Part shown: piece by piece, positions 33,457 to 41,835 of the stretch
Numbering within the stretch: the first letter of the stretch is position 1
How the letters are laid out: every line of letters starts with the position of its first letter
Source of the DNA: AR5 sp035762565
GTDB taxonomy: Bacteria > Methylomirabilota > Methylomirabilia > Rokubacteriales > CSP1-6
Assembly: GCA_035762565.1 (NCBI GenBank)
Contig: DASTOJ010000155.1
Coordinates: forward strand, 1 to 58,001
Length of the DNA: 58,001 bases
Direction of reading: 5' to 3'
Translations under genes and position numbers: made by a program
Notes under the pieces: model-generated
What the model was told of the DNA's origin: nothing
The model's input: the letters and a program-made list of their open reading frames with translations, nothing else
The model's database searches: none

Positions 33457-34308
33457 ATGAACGGGGCCATCCATTCCACCGCGCTCGTGGACCCTCGCGC
33501 GCGCCTCGGTGCCCGGGTCCGCATCGGCGCCTACACGGTGGTGGGGCCTGCGGCCGTGCTCGCCGACGACGTCGAGCTGGGGCACCACGTCGTGGTGGAG
33601 GGCCGGGTGGAGCTCGGCAACGGCGTGCGGATCGGCCACGGCAGCATCCTGGGCGGCGCCCCCCAGGATCTGAAATTCAGGGAGGACACGCCCTCTGGCG
33701 TGCGGATCGGCGCCCGTACGGTGCTGCGCGAGCACGTCACGGTCCACCGCGCCACGGCACCGGAGGGCTGGACCACGATCGGCTGCGACGGCCTCATCAT
33801 GGGCCTGGCGCACGTGGCCCACGACTGCCGCCTCGGAGACGCGGTCATCGTGATCAACTTCGCAGGCATCACCGGCCACTGCGAGATCGGCGATCGCGCC
33901 ACGATCGGCGGGTTGTGCGGCATGGTGCCCTTCACGCGGGTGGGCACGGCCGCCTACGTCGGCGGCATGGCGAAGCTGACCGCCGACGTGCCGCCCTACG
34001 TGCTCGTCGAGGGCCAGCCGGCGACCGTGCGCGGCGTGAACGTGATCGGGCTCCGGCGCGCGGGCATGCCGCCGGCCGAGCGGCGGGCCCTGCAGGAGGC
34101 CTACCGGTTGCTGTATCGCAGCGGCCTCGCGCCCAAGCGCGCGCTGGACCGGCTGCGCGCGGAGGTGCCGACCTGCGCCCCGGTGGCGCGGCTGATCGAG
34201 TTCATCGAGGGCGCCACCCGCCACGGGATCTGCGGCCCGCCGCGCGGGAGCGACGGCGAGGACGGGGAGGCCGCCATTCCCACCGGCGAGGAGGAGAGCG
34301 AGCACTGA
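33457..34308 (+). CDS. lpxA: acyl-ACP:UDP-GlcNAc O-acyltransferase LpxA
   Basis: First step of lipid A synthesis. 283 residues with the hexapeptide-repeat helix, QDLKFREDT, REHVTVHRAT and the catalytic histidine region GLAHVAHDCRLGD. The next strand reads INFAGITGHCEIGD where ANNATLAGH is usual, a mild divergence that could affect acyl-length choice. An acidic C-terminal tail of about 20 residues is extra. ATG 33457 has GGAGG 5 nt upstream; a GTG at 33442 overlapping lpxD is a weaker start. Confidence 0.92.
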   Translation: MNGAIHSTALVDPRARLGARVRIGAYTVVGPAAVLADDVELGHHVVVEGRVELGNGVRIGHGSILGGAPQDLKFREDTPSGVRIGARTVLREHVTVHRATAPEGWTTIGCDGLIMGLAHVAHDCRLGDAVIVINFAGITGHCEIGDRATIGGLCGMVPFTRVGTAAYVGGMAKLTADVPPYVLVEGQPATVRGVNVIGLRRAGMPPAERRALQEAYRLLYRSGLAPKRALDRLRAEVPTCAPVARLIEFIEGATRHGICGPPRGSDGEDGEAAIPTGEEESEH

Positions 34309-35315
34309 TGGCAGACAGCGAGCGGCTTCGGGCGGGCGTGATCGGCACCGGCCACATGGGGCAGTACCACGTGCTCGTCTACGCCGAGCTGCCCGACGTG
34401 GACCTGGTCGGCGTGGCCGACATCGACGGCGAGCGGGCGCGGGCGGTGGCCGGGCGCTACGGCACGCGCGCCGTCACCGACCATCGCGACCTGATCGGGC
34501 AGGTCGACGTCGCCAGCGTGGCGGTCCCGACCGAGGAGCACGTGCGGGTCGCCCGCGACCTGCTCGAGGCCGGCGTCAGTGTGCTGGTCGAAAAGCCGAT
34601 GGCGCCCACGCTGGAGGAGGCGCGCGAGCTGTTCGCGGTCGCCAGCCGGACCGGCGCCATCCTGCACGTCGGGCACGTCGAGCGCTTCAACGGCGCCGTC
34701 GACGAGCTGAAGCAGCTGGTGACGTCGCCGATCCTCGTCGAGTCGCGCCGGCTGGGGCCGTTCGTGCCACGGGTCCAGAAGGACACCGTGATCATGGACC
34801 TGATGATCCACGACATCGACATCGTGCTCGGCCTCGTCGACTCGCCGCCGGTGCGGCTGGCCGCCCAGGGCGCCTCGGTGCACTCCGGCGTGGCCGACGT
34901 CGCGACGGTGCAGATCCGGTTCGCCTCGGGTGCCGTGGCCACCATCACCGCCAGCCGGGCGACCGAGGAGAAAATCCGCACGCTGGCGATCACCCAGCCC
35001 GACGCCTACATCGTGCTCGACTACACCGAGCAGGACATCCACATCTTCAAGCGGGCCGCCCAGGAGTACACGATGAACCGGGGCTCGATCCGCTACCGGC
35101 GCGCCTCGTTCGTCGAGCACCTCAAGGTCCACCGCGACAATCCCCTCAAGCTCGAGCTCCAGCACCTGCTCGCGGCAGTGCGCCGGCAGCGGGCGGGGGA
35201 ACGGGTGAGCCCTGCCCAGCAGGACGACCTGCGGTCGCTGGCCATGGCGCTCGAGATCGAGCGGATGATCCGCGACGGCATCCCCGAGATCGCATGGCAC
35301 GAGCCCCGGCTCTAG
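34308..35315 (+). CDS. Gfo/Idh/MocA family oxidoreductase in the lipid A cluster
   Basis: NAD(P)-dependent sugar oxidoreductase of 335 residues. The Rossmann motif GVIGTGHMGQYH is at residues 10-21 and the EKP motif, whose Lys is catalytic in this family, at 95-97 (VEKPMAP). MDLMIHDIDIVLGLVD is the usual C-domain segment. Its place between lpxA and lpxI is recurrent in several phyla. In GnnA/GnnB systems such an enzyme oxidises UDP-GlcNAc before an aminotransferase makes the 3-amino sugar, but no aminotransferase of that kind is next to it here, so its substrate is open. The start overlaps the lpxA stop by one base (TGATG). Confidence 0.85.
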   Translation: MADSERLRAGVIGTGHMGQYHVLVYAELPDVDLVGVADIDGERARAVAGRYGTRAVTDHRDLIGQVDVASVAVPTEEHVRVARDLLEAGVSVLVEKPMAPTLEEARELFAVASRTGAILHVGHVERFNGAVDELKQLVTSPILVESRRLGPFVPRVQKDTVIMDLMIHDIDIVLGLVDSPPVRLAAQGASVHSGVADVATVQIRFASGAVATITASRATEEKIRTLAITQPDAYIVLDYTEQDIHIFKRAAQEYTMNRGSIRYRRASFVEHLKVHRDNPLKLELQHLLAAVRRQRAGERVSPAQQDDLRSLAMALEIERMIRDGIPEIAWHEPRL

Positions 35316-35428
35316 CCCGGTGTTCGCAGTCGACCCGGTGCGGACGCGCCGTGCCGAGCAGGCCGGCGGGGAGGCCCCCGACCGCGCCACGCTGGCTCGC
35401 CTGTCGCCGTAACCCGCTCCGCGGGCGG

Positions 35429-35464
35429 CTCGCGCGGGCCCCCCATCCCCCAAAAGTGGGCTGG
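35429..35464 (+). repeat. left arm of inverted repeat
   Basis: 36-nt arm that pairs with 35597-35630. Together they bracket about 200 bp and could form a large stem-loop, a MITE-like element or two inverted copies of one dispersed repeat. Confidence 0.6.
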
Positions 35465-35596
35465 GGTGACGACTCCGGAACGCCGGGCGCGCCGGTGGGC
35501 GTGAGGGGTCCGAGCGTGGCGTCAGGGCGAGCCGTTGTCGCCGTTCGAGCGCAAGGCTCGACGAGCGCGCCGCCGACGCATCGACTCCGCTTCGCG

Positions 35597-35630
35597 CCAG
35601 CCCCCTCTGGGGGATGGGGGGTCGCGCGAG
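35597..35630 (-). repeat. right arm of inverted repeat
   Basis: 34-nt arm, reverse complement of 35429-35464 with one base fewer in the outer junction and a changed 4-5 nt block between the C-rich and GGGCTGG parts. Confidence 0.6.
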
Positions 35631-35721
35631 TCGAGTCGCCACGCCCGGGCGCCTCACGCCCACGCGCCCACCGTGGTCGACGCAGCGCACCGGGGCTCGG
35701 GCCCGAGCTGCGGGAGTGGGG

Positions 35722-36528
35722 ATGCGGGCGCTGGGACTGATGTGCGGGGCGGGGCCCCTGCCGGCCCGGATGGCGGCGGAGGCGCGGCGGCAGGGATGGC
35801 GCGTGGTGGCGTTCACGTTCCCCGAAGCGGCTGACCTCGGCGGCCTCGCCGACACCATCGTGCCCACCCGCGTGGAGGCCATGGCGCCCGTGCTGGAGGC
35901 GCTGGCTCGCGAGCAGGTGGCCGGCATGCTCTTCTCCGGCAAGTTCTGGATGGGCGAGCTGCTCACCGCGCGCGCCCCCGACGACGCTCACGCCGCGATC
36001 ATGGCGCGGGCGGGCGCCTTCCTCGACGGCAGTATCACCCAGGCCATCGTCACCACGCTGGCGGGCCTCGGCGTGGAGCTGCTGGACCAGCGCGCTTTCC
36101 TCGGCGACTGGCTGGGGGGCGCGCGCACCTGGACCGCGCGAGCGCCGAGCGAGGCCGAGTGGAGCGACATCCGCCGCGGCTTCGCCGTGGCGCGGCTGGC
36201 GGCCGACGCCAGCGTCGGCCAGACCGTGGTGGTGCGGCGCGGGGCGGTCGGCGCCGTGGAGGCGATCGAGGGAACGACTGCGACGATACGGCGCGGCACC
36301 GCGCTGACCGGCCCCGGCGCGGTCGTCGTGAAGGCGGTGGCCCGCACCCACGACTTCCGTTTCGACACGCCCGCCATCGGGGCCGAGACCCTGGAGGCGG
36401 CGGCGGCCGGCGGCGCCACCGCGGTCGCCGTCGAGGCCGGGCGCGTGCTCATCCTGGAGCGCGAGCTGACGATCCGGCGGGCCGACGCCGCGGGAATGGC
36501 CCTGGTGACGGCTGATGCCGGCGCCTGA
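35722..36528 (+). CDS. lpxI: UDP-2,3-diacylglucosamine diphosphatase LpxI
   Basis: Hydrolyses UDP-2,3-diacylglucosamine to lipid X, the job done by LpxH in E. coli. 268 residues of the DUF1009 family: LGLMCGAGPLPARMAAEARRQG at the N-terminus in two parts, LFSGKFWMGELL, the DGSITQAI segment and the C-terminal VVKAVARTHDFRFDTPAIG...GRVLILERE. Start at ATG 35722 with GGGAG upstream; the frame is open further but that stretch is the repeat-bearing gap. No lpxH is in the window. It overlaps lpxB by 14 nt. Confidence 0.9.
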   Translation: MRALGLMCGAGPLPARMAAEARRQGWRVVAFTFPEAADLGGLADTIVPTRVEAMAPVLEALAREQVAGMLFSGKFWMGELLTARAPDDAHAAIMARAGAFLDGSITQAIVTTLAGLGVELLDQRAFLGDWLGGARTWTARAPSEAEWSDIRRGFAVARLAADASVGQTVVVRRGAVGAVEAIEGTTATIRRGTALTGPGAVVVKAVARTHDFRFDTPAIGAETLEAAAAGGATAVAVEAGRVLILERELTIRRADAAGMALVTADAGA

Positions 36529-37759
36529 CGGCGCCCCCATCATGGTCGTGGCCGGCGAGGCCTCGGGCGACCTGCACGGCGCCACGCTGTGCCGCGCGCT
36601 GCGCGCGCTGGCGCCCTCGCGGCCGCTGGTCGGCATGGGCGGCGCGCGCATGGCGGCCGCGGGGCTGACGCGCCTTGCCGACGTCACGGGGGCCGCAGCG
36701 GTGGGCGGCACCGAGGCGCTCAGCCCGCTGCCCGCGCTGCTGCGGGCCTGGCGCCGCCTCAAGGCGGAGATGCACGGACCAGGACGGCCGGGAACGCTCG
36801 TCCTCATCGACTTCCCGGAGTTCAACCTGCGCCTGGCCCGCGTCGCCCGGCGCGCGGGCATTCCGGTCGTCTATTTCATTCCGCCGCAGGTGTGGGCCTG
36901 GCGACCGTGGCGGGCGCGCGTCATCGCGCGGCGGGTCTCGCTGGTCCTGGCCGTCTTTCCGTTCGAGTCCGCACTCTACCGGCGGGCGGGCGCCCGGGTG
37001 GAGTTCGTCGGCCACCCGGTGCTCGACGCCCTGGCGGGCGCGCCCGCGCGCGAGGAGGCGCGGCGGAGGCTCGGCCTCGACGCCGGCGCGACGGTCGTCG
37101 GCCTGTTGCCGGGCAGCCGGACCCAGGAGATCGTGCGCACGCTGCCGGTGCTGCAGGCCGCGGCCGTGCGGATCGCGGCGGCGCGACCGGGCACGCGCTT
37201 CGTCCTGGCGGCGATGGAGCGGAGCCCGGCCGGACCCGATCCGATCGAGACGCTGCGTGGCCCGGCGCCGCCGATCCGGGTCGTCAGGGGCGACACCTAC
37301 GCGGTGATGCGGGCGGCCGACCTGTTGCTGGTGAACTCGGGGACCGCGACGCTGGAAGCCGGGCTGCTCGGCACGCCGATGGTCGTGTGCTACCGGCTCT
37401 CCCGGCTCACCGAGGCGTGGGTCCGGCTGCTCGTCCGCGTGCCGTGGATCAGCCTGGCCAACATCGTGCTGGGGCGCGCCGTCGTCCCGGAGATCTACCA
37501 GGCCGCGCTCACCCCCGAGCGACTGGCCGGGGTCGCCCTCGGCCTCCTCGACTCGCCGGCGGCGATCGAGGAGCAGCGCGCGGCTTTCCGCGAGCTCGGC
37601 AGCGCCCTCGGCGCTCCCGGCGTCGGCCTGCGAGCGGCCCGCCACATCCTCGACCTCGCCGAGCCCCGCGTCCACTTCGAGCGGGCGCAGCGCGCCGCCC
37701 CGGCCGCGCGAGTCGACGGCGAGGCCGCGGGGATGTCCGGCGCGACACACCCGTGCTGA
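36515..37759 (+). CDS. lpxB: lipid-A-disaccharide synthase LpxB
   Basis: Joins lipid X to UDP-2,3-diacylglucosamine. 414 residues of the GT19 family with VVAGEASGDLHGA near the N-terminus, IDFPEFNLRLARVARRAGI, YFIPPQVWAWRPWRA, LLPGSRTQEIVRTLPV and NSGTATLEAGLLGTPMVV. A low-complexity C-terminal tail (about 25 residues) is unconserved. Coupled at both ends by overlaps. Confidence 0.95.
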   Translation: MPAPDGAPIMVVAGEASGDLHGATLCRALRALAPSRPLVGMGGARMAAAGLTRLADVTGAAAVGGTEALSPLPALLRAWRRLKAEMHGPGRPGTLVLIDFPEFNLRLARVARRAGIPVVYFIPPQVWAWRPWRARVIARRVSLVLAVFPFESALYRRAGARVEFVGHPVLDALAGAPAREEARRRLGLDAGATVVGLLPGSRTQEIVRTLPVLQAAAVRIAAARPGTRFVLAAMERSPAGPDPIETLRGPAPPIRVVRGDTYAVMRAADLLLVNSGTATLEAGLLGTPMVVCYRLSRLTEAWVRLLVRVPWISLANIVLGRAVVPEIYQAALTPERLAGVALGLLDSPAAIEEQRAAFRELGSALGAPGVGLRAARHILDLAEPRVHFERAQRAAPAARVDGEAAGMSGATHPC

Positions 37760-38403
37760 CGGCGCTGGGCCCGCCGCTCGCCGCGGCCGCCGTGCGCGCC
37801 CTCGGGGCGACCCTGCGTCTCACCGAGGAGGGCGTGGAAGCGCTGCAGCCGCGATGGGCGGCGCGCCAGCCGCTGATCTACGCCGTCTGGCACGGCCGCA
37901 TGCTCATGGTCCCCTGGCTCAACGCGCGCCTGCGACGCACGCGCGGAGCCCGCTCCGCGCGCATCCTGGCCAGCCGCTCGCGCGACGGCGAGCTGGTCGC
38001 GCGCTGGGTGGCCCGCTTCGGCCTGCCGGTCGTGCGTGGCTCCTCGTCGCGCGACGGCGCCCCGGCGCTGCGCGCGCTGGCAGCCGCGGTGCGGGCGGGA
38101 GAGGACGTCGCCGTCGTCCCCGACGGCCCGCGGGGCCCGCGCGAGCGGTTACAGGCGGGGCTGGTCGTTCTCGCCGCCGCCACCGGCGCGCCCATCGTCC
38201 CGCTGGGCTTCGCCGCGCGGCCGGCCCGACGGCTCGCCTCCTGGGACCGGTTCCTCGTCCCGTGGCCCTTCGCGCGGGCCGCCCTCGTGCTCGGCAAGGC
38301 GGTCACGGTCGCGCGCCACGCCGACCGGGAGGCGGCCCGGGCCGAGCTGGAACGCGCACTCCGTGAGGTCACCGAGACGGCCGATCGTCTGGTGGGCGCG
38401 TGA
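37753..38403 (+). CDS. lysophospholipid acyltransferase family protein (DUF374)
   Basis: A 216-residue membrane-associated acyltransferase-like protein. IYAVWHGRMLMVPWL holds the His of the acceptor motif, GSSSRDGAPALRAL follows, and VAVVPDGPRGPRERLQAGLV is the DUF374 hallmark. In this position, between lpxB and waaA, it may supply a late acyl chain to lipid A (an LpxL-like job), but DUF374 members are not well characterised and this is inference. GTG start with a 7-nt overlap with lpxB. Confidence 0.85.
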   Translation: MLTALGPPLAAAAVRALGATLRLTEEGVEALQPRWAARQPLIYAVWHGRMLMVPWLNARLRRTRGARSARILASRSRDGELVARWVARFGLPVVRGSSSRDGAPALRALAAAVRAGEDVAVVPDGPRGPRERLQAGLVVLAAATGAPIVPLGFAARPARRLASWDRFLVPWPFARAALVLGKAVTVARHADREAARAELERALREVTETADRLVGA

Positions 38404-39731
38404 TGTACGCCGTCTACACGGCGGCGTTCGCAGCGGCCGTGACCGGCTACGCGCCCGTGGCGCTGGCCCGCCGCCTCGCCCGTGGGGTGCCGCTGAACCT
38501 GCGCGAGCGCCTGGGCCTGGGGCGCCACGCGCCGCCCGCGGCGCCGTGCGGCTGGATCCACGCCGTGTCGGTCGGCGAGGCGATTGCGGCGGCGCCGCTG
38601 GTCGAGGGATTACGCCGCACGTGGCCGGCCCTGCCGCTGGTCGTCTCCACCGTGACCGAGACGGGCGCGCGCGTCGTGCGCGAGCGCTTCGCCGGTCTCG
38701 CTCACCACCGCTATCTCCCCCTCGATTTCCCCGGCGCCGTGCGGCGGGTCATCGCCTCGCTCGAGCCCGCGTTCTTCATCGGCATGGAGACGGAGCTGTG
38801 GCCCAACCTCCTGCGCGCGCTGGCCGCCCGCCGCGTACCCACGATGATCGCCAACGGCCGCCTGTCCGACCGGTCCTTCCGGCGCTACCGTCTGGTGCGG
38901 GGGGCCGTGCGCGGAATGCTGGGCCACGTGACCGTGTTCGCCATGCAGTCGGACGAGGATGCCCGGCGAGTGATCGCGCTGGGCGCTCCGCCCGAGCGCG
39001 TCGTCGTGACGGGCAATCTCAAGCACGAGCCGTTGCCCGATCCGGCCGGGGTGGCCGACCTCTGGCACCGCCTGCTCGGGCTCGCTCCCGGGCAGCCCGT
39101 CTGGATCGCCGGCAGCACGCACCGGGGCGAGGAGCAGGCGGTGCTCGATGCGCATCGCCAGGCGCTCGCCGGGCGCTCGGACCTGGTGCTGGTGCTGGCT
39201 CCGCGGCATCCCGAGCGGGTCGGTGAGGTGATGGGCCTGGTGACCAGCCGGGGGTTCGCGCCCGTCCGCCGCAGCCAGCTGCCACGGGCGCGGCCGCGCC
39301 GCGGCTCGGGCCCGGCCCCGTCGGAGCGGGCCGGCCGCCCGCCGGCCGCATCCGGCATCATCGTGCTGGACACCGTGGGCGAGCTGGCGGCGCTCTACTC
39401 GATCGCCGACGTCGTGTTCGTCGGCGGCAGCCTCGCCCCGCTCGGCGGTCACAACATGCTGGAGCCCGCGCTGCGCGGCAAGCCCGTGCTGTTCGGGCCG
39501 CACACCACGAACTTCCGTGAGGCGGCCGAGATTCTCGTCGCCGGCGGCGGCGGTCTCGTCGTGCGCGACGCCGGCGAGCTGGCCGTCGAGCTGAGGCGGC
39601 TGCTGGACGATCCCGCTCGATGCGCCCGGGTGGGCGCCGCGGCGCGCGAGGCGGCCGCCTCACGCCACGGCGCCGCCCGCGCGACCCTCGAGCTGGTCGC
39701 CCGCTACCTGCGCCCGGACGGTACGGGATGA
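38403..39731 (+). CDS. waaA: 3-deoxy-D-manno-octulosonic acid transferase WaaA/KdtA
   Basis: Adds Kdo to lipid IVA. 442 residues: an N-terminal hydrophobic anchor, IHAVSVGEAIAAAPLVEGLR (with the catalytic Glu), VSTVTETGARVV, the MIANGRLSDRSFRRYRL segment, and the C-terminal donor domain with WIAGSTHRGEE and FVGGSLAPLGGHNMLEPA. An Arg/Pro-rich insertion sits at about residues 298-318. The number of Kdo units added cannot be read from sequence. GTG 38400 directly before the ATG is an alternative start. Confidence 0.93.
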   Translation: MYAVYTAAFAAAVTGYAPVALARRLARGVPLNLRERLGLGRHAPPAAPCGWIHAVSVGEAIAAAPLVEGLRRTWPALPLVVSTVTETGARVVRERFAGLAHHRYLPLDFPGAVRRVIASLEPAFFIGMETELWPNLLRALAARRVPTMIANGRLSDRSFRRYRLVRGAVRGMLGHVTVFAMQSDEDARRVIALGAPPERVVVTGNLKHEPLPDPAGVADLWHRLLGLAPGQPVWIAGSTHRGEEQAVLDAHRQALAGRSDLVLVLAPRHPERVGEVMGLVTSRGFAPVRRSQLPRARPRRGSGPAPSERAGRPPAASGIIVLDTVGELAALYSIADVVFVGGSLAPLGGHNMLEPALRGKPVLFGPHTTNFREAAEILVAGGGGLVVRDAGELAVELRRLLDDPARCARVGAAAREAAASRHGAARATLELVARYLRPDGTG

Positions 39732-40816
39732 GCACGCGTGGGCGGATCCTCCAGGGCTGGGAGCGCGGGTTCAACACGGGCGCCGGCCGCGTGCTCGCCG
39801 CCGTGGCCGGCAGCTATCGGGGACTGCTCGGCGCCCGCGAGTGGATGTACGCGCGCGGTGTCCTGCGCTCGCGCACGCTCGACTGCCCGGTCGTGTCGAT
39901 CGGCAATCTCACCGTGGGCGGCACCGGCAAGACGCCGGCGGTCGAGCTGGCGGTGCGCACGCTCCAGGATCTGGGCCATCGGCCGGGCGTGCTCAGCCGC
40001 GGCTACGGGCGGCGGGGCGGCGGCGTGCAGGTCGTCGCCGACGCCGCCTCTATCCGGCTCGATGCCGAGGAAGCGGGCGACGAGCCCTTTCTCCTCGCGC
40101 GCCGGCTGCCCGGGGTGCCCGTCGTCGTCGGTCCCAACCGCTACGAGGCCGGCCGGGTCGCCCGGGCCCGCTTCAACGTCACCGCGATCGTCCTCGACGA
40201 CGGCTTCCAGCACCGCACGCTCGAGAAAAATCTCGAGGTGGTGATGGCGCGCGCGGCCATGCCCTGGGGCAACGGGCGGCTGCTGCCGGGCGGTCCGCTG
40301 CGCGAGCCGCTCGACGGCCTGCGCAGGGCCCACCTGGTCGTGGCCACGGGCGCGCGCGGCCTCGCCGACGCCGCGGAGGTCACGGCCACGGTGGCGCGGG
40401 TCGCCCCCGGCGTGCCCGTCCTCACCGCCGTGCACGTGCCGACGGAGTGCTTCGAGTCGAGCACGATGCGGTTCGTGCCCCTGAGCGCGCTCGGCGGTGC
40501 CAGGCTGGTCGGTTTCGCCGGCATCGGCTCGCCGGCGGGCTTCCGCCGCACGCTCGGGGAGACGGCGGTCGCCGTCGCCGGGTTCGAGGAGTTTGCCGAC
40601 CACCACTGGTACACGCGCGAGGATCTCGCCGGGCTGGATCGCCGCGCCGCGGAGGCCCGGGCCGACGGCCTCGTCACCACCGAGAAGGACTGGGTGCGGC
40701 TGCGCGCGCTGCCCGCGCTCAGGCGTCCCGTCTACGTGCTGAGCGTGCGGCTCCGGCTGACGTCGGGAGAGGCCGAGTGGCGCCGTGCGTTCGAGCGCCT
40801 GGGTGCCGCGTCGTGA
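39728..40816 (+). CDS. lpxK: tetraacyldisaccharide 4'-kinase LpxK
   Basis: Phosphorylates the 4' position of lipid A. 362 residues. The P-loop is in SIGNLTVGGTGKTPAV, followed by SRGYGRR, VGPNRYEAGRVA and LDDGFQHRTLEKNLEVV (catalytic Asp). HHWYTREDLAGLDRRA and VTTEKDWVRL mark the C-terminal part. The ATG overlaps the waaA stop by 4 nt and its own stop overlaps waaF. Confidence 0.95.
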   Translation: MSTRGRILQGWERGFNTGAGRVLAAVAGSYRGLLGAREWMYARGVLRSRTLDCPVVSIGNLTVGGTGKTPAVELAVRTLQDLGHRPGVLSRGYGRRGGGVQVVADAASIRLDAEEAGDEPFLLARRLPGVPVVVGPNRYEAGRVARARFNVTAIVLDDGFQHRTLEKNLEVVMARAAMPWGNGRLLPGGPLREPLDGLRRAHLVVATGARGLADAAEVTATVARVAPGVPVLTAVHVPTECFESSTMRFVPLSALGGARLVGFAGIGSPAGFRRTLGETAVAVAGFEEFADHHWYTREDLAGLDRRAAEARADGLVTTEKDWVRLRALPALRRPVYVLSVRLRLTSGEAEWRRAFERLGAAS

Positions 40817-41835
40817 ACGTCGTGGTGAGACTGCCCAACTGGCTCGGCGACACGGTCATGGCCGTGCCGGCCCTGGCCGCCGTGCGCACGGCCTGGCCCG
40901 AGGCCCGCGTGCTGGCGGCGGGGCCGTGGGCGAGCCTGCTGGCGGGCCAGGCGCTGGCCGACGTGCTCGTGGACTACCCGCGGAGGTGGAGCCGCCGGCT
41001 GCGGGCAGCCGACACGGTAGCCACGTTCGGCCCCGACCTGGCGATCCTGCTGCCGAGCTCGCTGGAGTCGGCCCTCGCCGCCTGGTACTGGGGCGCGCGG
41101 CAGCGCGTCGGCTTCGCCGGGGGCGGGCGCTCCGAGCTGCTGACGGAGGCCGTGCCGGTCCGTGAGCCGCGGGCGCATCAGGTGGACGAGTACCTCGTGC
41201 TCGTCGAGCGGTGCGGTGCGCCGGCCGGCGCGCGCGTGCCCGCGCTGGCGCCGCCGCCGGCGGATGGCGACGCGCGCGGCGAGGCGCGCGGCCTGCTCGG
41301 GGAGGCTGGCGCGCCGGCGGGCACGGCCTCGCGACGGGTCGGGGTGCACCTGGGCGCGGCGTTCGGCCCCGCCAAGCTGTGGCCGCTCGGCCGTGTCACG
41401 GAGTTCTGCCGCACGCTGGCCGAGGCGGGCGTGACCGCGGTGCTTCTGGGCGCACCGTCCGACGCGGAGGCGGCCGCGACCGTGGCCGGGGGAGCGCCAG
41501 CGCTGAGCCTCGTGGGCCGCGACCGGCCCGCGCTGCTGCCGGCGCTGCTCGCGGAGCTGGACGTCCTGGTCAGCGGCGACACCGGCGTGGCCCACCTGGC
41601 CGCGGCGCTCGGCACGCCGGTCGTCACGCTCTTCGGCCCGACCGACCCGCGGCTCACAGCGCCGCGCGGCCCGGCCACCGTCCTCACGAACCCCGTGCCC
41701 TGCGCGCCGTGCTTCTACCGCGCGTGCCCGATCGAGCATCCCTGCCTGCAAGGCGTCGAGCCCGCGCGGGTCTGGCGGGCCGTGGAGGACGCGATGGCGG
41801 CCCACACCGTCGCCGCCGGCGAGGGGAGCCGATGA
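40813..41835 (+). CDS. waaF: ADP-heptose:LPS heptosyltransferase II (WaaF-like, GT9)
   Basis: A 340-residue GT9 enzyme that adds the second heptose to the inner core. NVVVRLPNWLGDTVMAVPAL is the family start; GVHLGAAFGPAKLWP and SGDTGVAHLAAALGTPVV line the ADP-heptose site; a cysteine-rich NPVPCAPCFYRACPIEHPCL end is typical of WaaF. Starts at GTG overlapping lpxK. Confidence 0.9.
   Translation: MNVVVRLPNWLGDTVMAVPALAAVRTAWPEARVLAAGPWASLLAGQALADVLVDYPRRWSRRLRAADTVATFGPDLAILLPSSLESALAAWYWGARQRVGFAGGGRSELLTEAVPVREPRAHQVDEYLVLVERCGAPAGARVPALAPPPADGDARGEARGLLGEAGAPAGTASRRVGVHLGAAFGPAKLWPLGRVTEFCRTLAEAGVTAVLLGAPSDAEAAATVAGGAPALSLVGRDRPALLPALLAELDVLVSGDTGVAHLAAALGTPVVTLFGPTDPRLTAPRGPATVLTNPVPCAPCFYRACPIEHPCLQGVEPARVWRAVEDAMAAHTVAAGEGSR

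Larger units (their letters stand above)
35316..35721. other. 405-bp gap with long imperfect inverted repeat
   Basis: The only gap of this size in the cluster. It contains two arms, 35429-35464 and 35597-35630, that are reverse complements apart from a few differences. They share 8 outer bases (CTCGCGCG), a 14-base C6-AT-C5-A block and 7 inner bases (GGGCTGG). The 132 nt between them are GC-rich. The right arm also holds a small CCCCC-TCT-GGGGG hairpin at 35601-35613. A 148-codon frame across the gap is Arg/Pro/Gly-rich with no recognisable domain, and I do not call it a gene. No transposase and no obvious target-site duplication is seen. Confidence 0.6.

Noticed and set aside
35429..35630. 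CRISPR array or insertion sequence
   Set aside because: Only one inverted pair, no regular spacing, no transposase and no clear target-site duplication.
35294..35740. 148-codon frame across the gap between the oxidoreductase and lpxI
   Set aside because: Starts inside the upstream gene, is Arg/Pro/Gly-rich, crosses both arms of the inverted repeat and has no recognisable domain.
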